NCBI RefSeq assembly: GCF_050947875.1
Contig: NC_134574.1
Coordinates: 107,335,469 to 107,399,468 of the forward strand
Origin: Dermacentor variabilis
Lineage: Eukaryota > Arthropoda > Arachnida > Ixodida > Ixodidae
Direction of reading: 5' to 3'
Length of the DNA stretch: 64,000 nt
Positions 23,996-34,310 of the stretch are shown piece by piece (positions within the stretch are counted from its first letter, which is position 1; each line of letters opens with the position of its first letter). The notes under the pieces were generated by a model that saw nothing but the letters and a program-made list of their open reading frames with translations, was not told the origin of the DNA and searched no databases. A program made the translations under genes and the position numbers.

Positions 23996-25057
23996 GTGCG
24001 CACTTGCGGAAGTTTAAGCGGCCTTAACCAATACCTTACAGCTTGCTAGGCTTTCGACGACCCCTCCGGGGCGCACGATCCTAGAGAAGCTAGGCTTTGC
24101 ACAAGGACACATAGAAAAAGACTTTGCGGACCTCCCACGGGACATACGCGCCAGGATCACGGTCCGCCCTATACCCAGAAACGTACACCCCGAAAACAAC
24201 AGGGGCAGACGACAAGCGAGAGGACAATTCCTTCTTAACCAAGCCTTGGCGAACCGTGAACGCTCAGCTTTTGTGGACGCGGCGGCATACACGGGAAACA
24301 AAGCTTTCGCAGTGGCGGTTGTGGACGGCCGCGGATCCACAAGATATGCAGCCACGGTAATTGCAAGGAAGCCTGAACAGGCCGAACAGGTTGCGATCGC
24401 TGTTGCGCTCACCGACGACAATCTTTCCCATATCTACAGCGACTCCATAGCCGCTATCAGAGCTTTCCAGAAGGGCACGGTCTGCGCACAGGCTCTCAAA
24501 ATTGTTTCAAAGAAAGAGATTAAGAAACACTTCATATACTGGTTCCCGGCACACTTAGGACCAAAGCTCGGCGACGTCCCCAACCTTAACGAGGCGGCAC
24601 ACGAGGCTGCGCGCGCGCTTACAGACCGCGCGGCTTCACCCGACCACTCGGAGAATAAGGACGCGCCCACTACATACAACGAAGTCACTAAACACTACTA
24701 CCTACAACGCAGACAATATAGCACGCCACACCGCACGCTCACTCGAGCTCAAGCAGTTACACTCAGAATGCTACAAACAGACACATACCCCACTCAAAAC
24801 AGATTACACCATTACATGCCTGAGCTCTACGACAAGTCTTATTGCACCAATTGCAATACATCCCTTAACGTTTATCATTTACTCTGGCCGTGCTCGCAAG
24901 CTCACGTAAACTACCAACTCTGGGCCGTCCAGCAGGTCCACGACGCCGCCAGGAAACTCAACCTCCCGGTTCCGTCGTGGGAGACGCCCACTCCATGAGA
25001 GCCCGAAGCTCTCGTGGCCTGCAGGACCTGAATAAAGTTGATTTCCTTCCTTCCTTA
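23996..25057 (+). mobile_element. 5'-truncated RNase H-type LINE with 8-bp target duplication
   Basis: CCCGAGAT occurs immediately outside both ends (23988-23995 and 25058-25065). Inside is the last part of a LINE pol, an AATAAAG signal at 25031-25037 and a (TTCC)n tail ending at about 25056. Truncation removed ORF1, endonuclease and reverse transcriptase. The terminal VPSWETPTP relates it to the fragments at 3185 and 38327. Confidence 0.85.
24018..24998 (+). pseudogene. LINE RNase H domain and C-terminal knuckle, still open
   Basis: The frame is open without a stop from 24018 to the TGA at 24996-24998, 326 codons. It has a basic linker (RARITVRPIPRNVHPE), then an RNase H fold: FVDAAAY (first catalytic Asp), AEQVAIAVAL (Glu), IYSDSIAAI (second Asp), YWFPAHLG and LNEAAHEAARAL. 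A cysteine knuckle (YCTNCNTSLNVYHLLWPC) and the terminal NLPVPSWETPTP follow. No start codon is expected because the element is truncated; it is the end of a pol. RNase H in non-LTR elements removes the RNA strand during target-primed reverse transcription. Intactness points to a young insertion. Confidence 0.85.
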
Positions 25058-25079
25058 CCCGAGATCGCTTGGTATCGTG

Positions 25080-25720
25080 AAATGTTCTATAGTTAGCGAG
25101 ATGCGTCGCGTCCGTGACCCACAGAGTCTCGAGCCAACGTCAGTCGCATTTCAAGTTTTCCTCGCAAACGCTACATGAGAGAAATTTAAAGAAAGAAAGA
25201 ACGAGCAAGATGGTTGGCACGAGGCCCGTACACTTCCTTCGGGCGCCATATCACACGCAGTCGCGGCTAACTGGACCGAGACCATGCTTTCGGATAACCG
25301 GCGCTCGCGCGACCGACATGTCCACCTGCCGAGCCGACGGCGTTTCGCTTGTCCGTTTACGCCGGCCAATGATTGCGCTAAATGCAGTCGCAACAACCCG
25401 CATCGCTGGGATCTCACGGCCACGCGAAACGACGGCACATTGCGCGTCCCCGCCGTATATCAACTCTGCGCCAAGCACGACAATCGATCGGAGCAAGAAC
25501 GCTCAATGAGGGAGGGCACGGGTAACGGAATTACACTATCATCCCTTCCGCAGACCTCAAAGCCGTGCAAGGCCGTCCAAGGAAGCGATACAGATTACCT
25601 AAGTTGCGACGACCCGATAACAATCTCGCTGCGAGGGGCTGTATATCTCCAATCTCGTAGAGGGCGGCGGCCGCCATTCTATTTCGTCGAATGGAGTGAA
25701 GGTTAGCACCTTGCTCGAGG
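25080..25720. other. CpG-rich block without a recognised gene
   Basis: Overlapping frames on both strands (25114-25509 plus, 25284-25706 plus, 25151-25438 minus) go with high CpG content. The sequence GGCGGCGGCCGCCATTC at 25663-25679 is GC-rich and palindromic in part. This may be a promoter-type island, but no TATA box, donor or conserved protein supports a gene. Confidence 0.3.
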
Positions 25721-27413
25721 TTTCGTCGTAAGAAGGAAACCTTCTTTCAGGTCTCATTTTTTTTTAAACCGTCACCATCTCAGTCTCCAAGTGCTCCTAC
25801 GTGCAAGGTCTTTAGGCGCTCTTTTAATCGCCCCCTGCCGTGTCGTGACATTGCTCGGAAAAAAAAGCGCACAGCTATACATGGCCAGAGCCGATTAACG
25901 CAGCCAGAGTCGCCAGACTTGGCCAACCGCCAACTTTCGTGTTGCCTGGCGACTACCGTCTTTGGCGACGGCGAACGAACTCCCGCGCAACTAATGAGAT
26001 GCGATATGTATGCATCCTTCTGAGAAGCACGCGCATACGCATTCGGAGCTACGCAAATTTAGTTGGCTGCGCAGCGCGCGTTGTTAGTACCGCGTGTTTT
26101 GGGTTAATGTTCCCATCAAAGAGGATTTAGAAAACGCCCATCGAAAGCTATAGCGGACGCTACGGGACTTGTGCCCTCTGTGCATAAAGAGTACAACGGA
26201 CGATCGACACGACAGCTCTTTTGTACTGTTTTATTTAGCGCAGCTTTTTTTTTTTTCGTTATGCATTACTTCCAATGTGCCATGAAAGATGGGCACACGA
26301 CGCATGGAATTGTGAAACCCGCACTCCGACCAGTTGCAAGTATCCAAATCTGATAAGAAAATTACGTCGACGCAAACGCGTAATTACAGGCACTCCTAGG
26401 TACACGCAGACTAAGATATTCTCGCGTCGAGGAAAAACAGAAAAAGAAAGATGGCCGTCATTGCCATTTCACGCTCAAGCGGTAATGCGAAGCCGACAAT
26501 ACGAGGGTTCTTATTACCTTACAAGGCAACAACAACAACAACAACAACAACAAAAAAAAGAAGTGTATGCTAACTGTATCAGGCACTGAATAGTTCATAA
26601 GACGAAGAAGGGAGTTTGGAGGGGGGGGGGGGGATGAGGGAGGGTACACTTGGTAAGCGCGAAAGAACGATTATTCTTACGTAAGTGAAAGCTACGTGGG
26701 CCGCCCGTCAAGGTGAGAACGGATTCAGAGGACCAACATTCCTGCTTACGAAAACCGACACAGACGGTTTAGTGCGCAACACGTTAGGCGCGGAATTTCC
26801 GTACCAGTCGACGCAGTGTTATTCACGACAGGATTTCGTTCCTGAAGGTCGAAAGCTGACGCGTTGGTACGTACTGGGCAGTACACTCCCATCTCTGGTT
26901 AACGCATAGTGATGAAATGCAGCGTCCGGACACGGTGAGTTTTCGCTCTTCACAGTCATAAATTGACTGTGAGAAGGCAGGATTGTGCCAGTTCCCTCAG
27001 TGGCAAACTTATCCCCCGCGAAAGCAATTTGGCTCCGCATAATTTCGCCACACATTTCTAAAAAAAAAAAAAAAAAGTTTTGCAGCTTCCCTAAAGCGCC
27101 AATTCGTCGTTCCTTTTCTATGGCAGATGACGTCATGCGCTTTCACAGCAAATCGCCACAATCTCAAGGGTTATTAAAGCCATAACGACCCCTTTGACTT
27201 AATAGCGCCAACATTACTGCTTGTATTTTTATTGTTTGCTCGAGGCTTTAGTAGAGTCGAAGGAAACGCCAAGAAGCTGTTGGCTGGCTGTAGGCAGATG
27301 CATAGCTCTGAGAGACTTGCCGCGGCAACTGCTCCTCCCAGGTTCCTGAGGACGTTTCGGTAAAGACGTATTGCTCATCCATTTATTCTCTTCTTACGAG
27401 CTTCTCCTAATCG
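25721..27413. other. Intergenic with simple repeats
   Basis: It holds a (CAA)n run at 26525-26553, a 14-base G-run near 26620-26633 and an A-run at 27061-27076. No frame resembles a known protein. Confidence 0.45.
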
Positions 27414-27426
27414 TGTCGTTTCTACT

Positions 27427-27575
27427 AATAGAATGGAATTTACTGACAGGAAAGGGGGAGAGGTCGACCTGAGCTAGTGCGCTCTGATCTGCTACTCTGC
27501 ACTGGGGAAGAGGGAAGGGGAGTGAAAATACTGGGATGGGTGATCATGATAAGAGAGGCGGTGAGTGCTTATGCA
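27427..27575 (-). mobile_element. LINE 3'-UTR fragment with 13-bp target duplication
   Basis: The minus strand carries CCCCAGTGCAGAGTAGCAGA, the 3' UTR motif of the 11880-14010 LINE family, plus a purine-to-pyrimidine rich tail region. TGTCGTTTCTACT occurs exactly at both edges (27414-27426 and 27576-27588). The duplicated target is the same motif that forms the core of the adjacent 64-bp foldback units. Confidence 0.65.
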
Positions 27576-27620
27576 TGTCGTTTCTACTGAAGTTCATTAA
27601 AAGAGTCGTCATTCCAAATT

Positions 27621-27992
27621 AGTCGTCAGCTGTCTGCTTCTTGCAGCCACCGTGTTTCCCGCGGAAATTTCTAGAGGTCTGGCCGCAGGACGGTAGTTTT
27701 TAGTGTCGTTTCTACTAAAGTTCATTAAAAACTACCGTCCTGCTGCAAGGCGGACGGTAGTTTTCAGTGTTGTTTCTACTGAAGTTCATTAAAAACGACC
27801 GTCCTGCTGCAATGCGGATCGTAGTTTTCAGTGTTGTTTCTACTGAAGTTCATTAAAAACCACCGTCCTGCTGCAAGACGGACGGTAGTTTTCAGTGTCG
27901 TTTCTACTGAAGTTCATTAAAAACTACCGTCCTGCTGCAAGACCTCTTGGAATTACCGCGGGAAACACGCTGGCTGCAAGAAGCTGACGACT
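27621..27992. repeat. Nested foldback array: four 64-bp hairpin units inside a larger inverted repeat
   Basis: The outer arms 27621-27682 and 27939-27992 are inverted copies (AGTCGTCAGC and CGTGTTTCCCGCGG are shared landmarks). Between them are four head-to-tail units starting at 27688, 27752, 27816 and 27880, each exactly 64 bp. Each unit begins GGACGGTAGTTTT and carries its reverse complement AAAACTACCGTCC about 40 bases later, so each can form its own hairpin around the core GTTTCTACTGAAGTTCATTA. Units differ by a few substitutions. An extra copy of the core lies outside the array at 27414-27426 plus 27589-27601, split by a LINE insertion. No coding sequence is present. Confidence 0.9.
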
Positions 27993-27999
27993 CGGCTCG

Positions 28000-29343
28000 C
28001 TAGGTCGTGTGCCGTGCCGCTACTGTTCATCGAGCGACTCGGTGTAGCAGTACAGACGACAGGGCAAGACGACCTCCACAGAGGACAGTGCGAAAAGGCC
28101 ACTGTGTTCTGTTCTCACGTGACCACCTGCTTCATGAAGTTACGACACGCACGTTTTGGGAAACAGAACCGGAACTACACAGTTCGCAGAAAAGCTTATA
28201 CAGTAAATTAATTAGGGTCCTACGAGGATTGCGAGTATATCTAGGGTTTTGAGGTCTAGGAAACTTAAGGAAAATAAAAGCACGCAAATTTACGTCAGTT
28301 TTTTTTTTTTCAGCCACTAAATAATGTCAACGTCGCGACAAAACCAGCGCTCGGTGCGTGCATTATCACTGGCCCACGCAGTCCTCTGGCTAACTATCAG
28401 CATATAGCGAAATGGCAGCTGCAAGTATGTGTCACGCAGAAAAGGTTAAAGCAGGACAACTCATGAAAGCACCAGGAGAGTGCCGTGACTTTCACTATAT
28501 ATCGCGGGATGCACGGTGCATGTTCCATTCTGTCTAGCTTATATTTGATCCGGATGCATTACCAACCCAACTGATACGGTTGTGCGTTCAAAATATCAAG
28601 GACACGTTTATGTATGTGCACTTACTCGCTTTTGTTTTGATGCGTTAGCATAAGGAGTGTCAAAGTTGAAAAAAAAAAGTATTTGTGGGAACTGTGGAAG
28701 GCCGGTCACGTGGTAGCGGTAGAGAGTGGTTGGGAGTGCTTAGAAGAGCGTACATACGTATGTAGTGCCACTGACGGTGGTGCGATAGGTGCGACGTAAT
28801 GCTAACGCGTCTCGGTTTGGATTTTTATACGGTTATATCGCCACTGACATTTTTGTCTTTTAAGTAAATCGCAGACTATTGCCGTGTCAATGAGCCTTTG
28901 TTTTATTTTCTTTAAGATCACTTTTAAAGGTAATTTATTTTTTTAGGCATATTAAGCAATGCAACAGTGAGCAGTCAAAGCATGCCGTTTCCAACATCAC
29001 CAGTTCGGTCCGCTGTTTAGAGGAAGCTTTAGCTCGGCGCAACTCAGATTTCTTTCTTCAAATACACTTGAAATGCAGATACACTCTTATTAAACAACAT
29101 CTGAAACGACTGGAATAAGATAGGAGCGCCTGAGGTATATATTGGCGTCCTAACCGCGTCAACCGTATACCACCGATGGCCTGACCGGAGTACACAGCTT
29201 TCACTGCGGTGTTGCACGGCATCGATGAAAGGCAGCGCAAGTTCGTGAGCGTTTCTCGCGAATATTGAAGCGGCAAAGGAATCGGGCCACGAGCTCGTGC
29301 CCAGCAGGAAAAACGCATGGCCGCGGAGCAACCAAGAAAGAAT
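28000..29343. other. Intergenic, no gene recognised
   Basis: AT-rich with T and A runs (28306-28312, 28670-28678). The minus frame 29044-29490 (148 codons) runs into the palindromic element on its right and has no recognisable domain. Confidence 0.4.
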
Positions 29344-29476
29344 AGAGAGCTTTCGTTTAGGGGACGCAAGCGGCTTGCGTATGCAACTAGGGGCGACGCT
29401 ACTGCGCATGCGCAGTACCGTGGCCCCTAGTTCTTGCGTACGCAAGCCGCTTGCGTCCCCTAAACCAAAACTCTCT
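29344..29476. mobile_element. Loopless palindromic MITE (~133 bp)
   Basis: The two halves pair almost perfectly (shared GGGGACGCAAGCGGCTTGCG), with the centre of symmetry inside ACTGCGCATGCGCAGT (29401-29416) and no loop. The right half has a 3-base insertion. The flanks read TAGAGAG and CTCTCTAA, consistent with a TA or TWA target. It has no coding capacity. Confidence 0.8.
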
Positions 29477-29479
29477 AAT

Positions 29480-30640
29480 GGCACGAGCACACGCTGGGGT
29501 TTCGTGCTTTTCTTTCTCGTCCCCGTGTGCTCCCGCCATTTTTCCTCGAGTATGGAATGCGAACACGCCCAGCATTCAGTACTCCTGAGCAGCCGAGTGG
29601 TGCATGCAACAGTGATGCAACGAAGTGTAGCCCAGAAACTTTTTTTTTCTTAATGCTGAAGCGCAAGTAAAATTTATATGCTCGTGTCGTAAGAATAATC
29701 GTCTCCCAGGCAAGTGTGCATTGCAGAAAGGACTGTACATACGGAGGGGCTGGCAGCTGCTTAACGACAGGATGATTAGGCGAAAACGCTGCTCGGTAAA
29801 CAAACGAGCAATTCTTGATAACAAAAAGCGAAAGGAGAAAGGCGCGCTGAGCGCCTCGCGCGACCTTATACAAAACCAACTAACGCTATGAATTGGGCAA
29901 CGACGCTGTCGCAACAGTCATTCAGTTACCTTTTCTCCCCCCCCCCCCCCACTCTTTTTTTATTCACTGTTTAAAGCGCGTTGAGCTCGCTGTAGGACAG
30001 AACCGAAAATTTTGGGCAGAGATAAATTACGTATACCTAGAAGAATATAAAGTTTCATGGCCTGCCTGTCTCACGTATGACAGGCTTCCGAATTGGAATG
30101 AATTGGGCATCTGTCAAACATAAAAGGTTTAAGGAAGAAAAAAAAAGTTATCTATATAAGCGTGATAAACTCAAGGGTACAGGTATTACCGATTGAAATA
30201 TACTAAACATAATAGACTAACCTATAATACAATGTAGTTCGGACTAGAATAGGTCAGACGGTTATCAACAAGAAGAAAAAAGGAAGATGAAGTGCATCGT
30301 CAACAAAAAACAGCCATGACTGAAATGTGGAAACGTTAGTGCATGAAAATGTTGGAACACGTCATCGTAGATCTCAGTAACACAAATGCATATTTATAAT
30401 AGTACACTCAACTCCAAGTACACGAACTATTTTTTTTTTTTGCATCCTGCGCTCAGAAGGCTGAATCCGTAGTACGCACGGAATCGGTAAGCAATCTTGT
30501 ATGCTAGAGGGGTAAAAAAAAATTTGCAGCCCGCACTTGATTGGATATATGTGCTCACGCCGAAAAAGTGCCACCGGGGGCCGCGAACGCTCCATTTCAT
30601 TCTCCAATCTCTTCTCCCTTCGTCATTGGCTCGGACTTTA
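29480..30640. other. Intergenic, no gene recognised
   Basis: It has a C-run (29937-29950) and several A or T homopolymers (29640, 30140, 30430). Short frames only. Confidence 0.45.
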
Positions 30641-30641
30641 G

Positions 30642-30770
30642 CTGGATGGATGTTATGAGCTGGATGGCAGGAATGGATCGATGCTATGAGCATACCCATT
30701 GGAGCGGAGCGGTGGGTTGCGCCCCCCAAGCTCTTGCTATTATACTGCCTAATGCCCTACCTAGGGTAAA
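30642..30770 (-). mobile_element. LINE 3' tail, same family as 7281-9900
   Basis: The plus strand reads CTGGATGGATGTTATGAG, GGTGGGTTGCGCC, CAAGCTCTTGCTATTATACT and GCCTAATGCCCTACCTAGG. This is the reverse complement of the LINE 3' UTR and matches 7305-7395. Only the untranslated end was inserted. An internal GCTGGATGG duplication enlarges the tail. Confidence 0.8.
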
Positions 30771-31261
30771 ACAGAAAGAAAAGAGAGAAAGATGAAGAAA
30801 AGAAAAGAAAACGCGATGAACTCGCACAACCACACGTCACAGCAACCGCTCAGACACGACACAGGCGCCGCCAAGCGACTGGTATCTAACGCCGCGTGCA
30901 CGTGGCAAGAGAAAAGCATGGAAAATGAAATGAAAACGCTAGGATAATGAAGGTTCAGTACGACCTCCCTCTTTCGTAGATCGTATCTAAGGATCCGGCA
31001 ACTTAATTTGGGCCACAGCTGGGGTGCACCGCTAAGATTTCAGCTGCGAAACTTTCTTCAGCGTTTCTGACGCTTCGCGGAGTATAGGCGCGCATGAAAT
31101 AAAAGCGCTGCGGCGAATGTCCATTGAGAACTCGTTGAACGCGGTCGCCGCTCACATCGACGTCCTTTCACAAGTGTGTGCTCGGTGGCCTCATGCGGCA
31201 GAGTCGTCGCACGACGGCGCGCAGTCTCGACAATGTCGCGTTTTTCTTTCTTTTTTTCTTG

Positions 31262-31395
31262 TTTAACCTAGGTAGGACATTAGACATTATAATAGCAAGA
31301 GCTTGGCGGCGCAACCCACCAGCCCGTTCGAGACGAGACGCTCATAACGTCCATCCACCCATCCATCTATCCATCCATTCGTCCGTCCGTCGCAG
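31262..31395 (+). mobile_element. LINE 3' tail, same family, opposite orientation
   Basis: TTTAACCTAGGTAGGACATT, TAATAGCAAGAGCTTGGCGG, GCGCAACCCACC and CTCATAACGTCCATCC are the forward version of the same 3' UTR, ending in CATC/CGTC repeats (31351-31390). With the copy at 30642-30770 it forms an inverted pair about 490 bp apart. Confidence 0.8.
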
Positions 31396-31399
31396 TCAC

Positions 31400-33269
31400 T
31401 GGCACAAGATTCGCGGAAAGCGTGTCGCCGCTAATAAAAGAAAGACGGGAAATTTCTCATCACGCGCTATCTTTTGTTGTTGTTCGACTCACGCCTGTGT
31501 AGGCGAAATTAAAAAAAGAAAAGATAGAAAAGAGAGATTGGGTAGGAAAACCCAAACTCGCCAGCCAAGGTGGCGCTGCGTGCTATACTTAGGCCCTAAA
31601 GGTGTCATTAAGATGCAAGCGACGTGACGGCGCAGAAAACAAGGCGAGCCCGCCGCCGACGTTATTATGGCGCCGCCGCCCGTGGTGGTGGCTGTGTTCT
31701 TTGGTTTCTCCTTGACTTGGATACGCGCGTCAGAAAGCGACGCGCTTTTACGAAGGCCCGCATGCACGCGTCAAAACAGGTTTGCGGTCATTGTTGGTGG
31801 ATTGTGTTCGTATCGCGACGTCAAGCCACGCACGGGGCAGACTTTGAACAGCGTTACGTCAAACAGCTTTTGCTTTGTTCGCCCTCGGGTGTCTGGCTGT
31901 ACGTACGAAGAAAAAAAGAAGCAGTAGCAAGTGTCTCGTTTGTTGTACTCCTTAAAGCGTAGACGTATGTTGCTGGAGGAAACAAGTAACTTGTGGTTTG
32001 AATGTTAAGTTCAGAATAAAAGCACATGCCGAAGGAGGCGATATGTTCCTTTTTTGTTTTTTCCTTGGCAGACTACGCCCTCTTTCTTAAAGAACTACAA
32101 GGGTAACGAGTTTATTTTTTTATGCAACAGCGGAACAAACAATGGCTCAGGGCGTAAACAAAATAATTTGCGGTAGATAAAGGAACTATCATGGCGTGAA
32201 CTTTTAGATTGTGACGATAAACAGGGTAGGAAGGACTACTGCGAAACTAGCAGTGTCGCACAGGTCGGAACTTTCGTTCTGCTCCAGAATCACCCCTCCC
32301 TCTCCTGCTTTTTCTTTCTTTTTCGCTGAACGACCACTTTTCCTCAGCGCCCGTCATGCATGGCTGTTTTAATAGTATAGAATTACCGAGGTATCTTAAA
32401 GCACAGTGTAACGAAACCCTCACAGGGTTGCAACAAAACGCAAGAGCTTGCATCCCACGTTGTCTTTGAGCACCGCCTTCAGAAAGAGACAGTGTTAAAA
32501 AAAATTTTTAAATTTTGTTTGCCGACGACATGGACGCGGCATACGGCACGCGTTTTCCCGAGCCACGTATATATAATCGAAGATTTGTGACTTGATTTGA
32601 CTAAAAGCGCAATATCTTTGCATCTATAGTACATTATTAGTGCTTACTTCGCAACATTTAAGCGCCATCTCATTTTGCCAGTACGCCCCGAAGGCAAACA
32701 GAATCATCGCGTCACTCCCACCTTCCCGGTGCACTGCGAATAGGCTTATGTATAGCACACCTGCATCTTTCGGAAGGCCGTTTCATCCTTCCTCGATCTC
32801 TGTCTAACCGCGGAACGAGCAGTTTTTTTTTTGGCCTTGGTCCTTGAAGCGAGGCAAGTGAAACACCACGTAGAAACAAGGCGGGCGATTATTAAGGAGC
32901 GAAATTATCGACGACGGGCAACACCTCACGCAACCTTTGCAGGCGATCTCGATCACAGCCCCGCCGAACAGCGCGAGCACACAACACCAAAAGAAAAAGA
33001 AAAAGAGAAGGAAGTAAAAGAAGCGTGTCTGTAACGGCGCTGCCGTTAGATGCGTGTCAAGACCGCTTCCTCGATCAGGGCGCATTGAATCGCACCATGA
33101 GCTCGAGCATCTTACGCAACTGCGACGGCCGCGATCGTACGAGAGAGTCATTACGGCGAGACAAGGTGCCTTAAGTGCCCGTCTTTGATTACTTCCAGAA
33201 TGCGTTGAACGCAGTGAATGTAGGAGGCATAAAACCCCCCGAGGGTCCTCCTGGGGCACAGCCGAAGCC

Positions 33270-33270
<1 letters not shown>
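31400..33270. other. Intergenic, mixed composition, no gene recognised
   Basis: GC-rich at 31560-31860, where overlapping frames occur on both strands, and AT-rich afterwards. No domain, TATA-donor pair or repeat family was recognised. Confidence 0.4.

Positions 33271-33272
<2 letters not shown>

Positions 33273-33301
<29 letters not shown>
33273..33301. repeat. (TA)n microsatellite
   Basis: Fourteen TA units without interruption. Confidence 0.95.
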
Positions 33302-33305
<4 letters not shown>

Positions 33306-33459
33306 CAGACGACGTGTGGGACGATTTTGTAAATGGCTGTAGTTATGCACGGAATGACGGGTGGTGGTGTCGATTATGTCAAAGGTTGTTTCGAATGCGC
33401 ACTGCGGGGCATCGGCCAAGAATCGGGTGGCCATGGCAAACACCGCGTGCAAACACCGG

Positions 33460-33830
33460 GCAAGCAAGTAACTTTAACTTAAACCTTCCTTATTGTAGCA
33501 ATGTCTACGGTGAACGATTATTAGAGTTCTTTGGCGCTACAACTTGGAACATTGTGCCTGTGGAATTAAAAGTGACCAGAAATTTTGATCTTGTATGTAA
33601 ATGCTTCTTCTTGTCTAGCCAAACCTTATAGCTCTTCGTCAAAAAAGAAAAACAGCACATGTTCATGTAAATGATGTTCTTACTTTGATACGTACTTGGT
33701 TGACCTGTATATGTATTTTTGTGTACTGTACCAGCTGCTAGTCACATAGGCTAATAGTCCAACTATTTTTGTACGCATTTCTAGAGCTGTTTTAAATAAA
33801 GCTCACTTTTTGATTGAAAAACAAAGAAAA
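33460..33830 (+). mobile_element. LINE C-terminal and 3'-UTR fragment
   Basis: The frame reads NVYGERLLEFFGATTWNIVP then FDLVCKCFFLSS and stops at 33630. This resembles the end of CR1/Jockey-type pol proteins, where a YG-R-L-F--A--WN-LP segment precedes a final hydrophobic helix. The 3' UTR ends with TTTTAAATAAAGC at 33790-33802, then A-rich sequence to about 33860. It is a third LINE type, different from the RNase H and CATC-tailed ones. Confidence 0.6.
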
Positions 33831-34083
33831 ACAAGATGAAAAACAAAGAAAGATTTAGTCACCGTGTAAAAGCGACAGCTACTGATTTTTCACGCAATAG
33901 TAATAAATACATTGTAAGAAGAAATGTCACCGGTCCGGAAAATCTGGAGGGGAGTTGGATAATAGTGAATAAAGTCCACACAAAACCCGCTTATTGGACA
34001 GACTTTCAAACCTCCACAAATGAAACCGAGAAAAATTGACAAGCGTGATTGAGAAATCATACGCGGGCGGAATTTCTCGCTCG

Positions 34084-34310
34084 CTTTTATTTTATTTATT
34101 TATTTATTTATTTATACAATACTGCAGGCCTCATTGAGGCCCAGGCAGGAGGGGCATACAAAATACAGAATAATTGCATTTGCAGACGTAAGAACAAAAG
34201 GACCAAATTAGTGTGCACAATAGCAATGGAGTCCACCAGCTGCGAGAACCAAATGGGTAAAAAGAACACTCGGTCTTGTAACCAAATAATTCCCAAAACA
34301 AAGTGAAGAG
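34084..34310 (-). mobile_element. LINE 3' end with (TAAA)n tail
   Basis: The plus strand has (TTTA)n at 34085-34114, then ACAATACTGCAGGCCTCATT and CCCAGGCAGGAGGGGCATAC. On the minus strand this gives a short coding end (YAPPAWASMRPAVLYK) followed by a TAAA-repeat tail, an arrangement I associate with tick LINE termini. The left edge is clear and the right edge is not. Confidence 0.5.

Noticed and set aside
27621..27992. CRISPR array reading of the 64-bp repeats
   Set aside because: There are no unique spacers between repeats, each unit is a hairpin, and the context is a eukaryotic genome.
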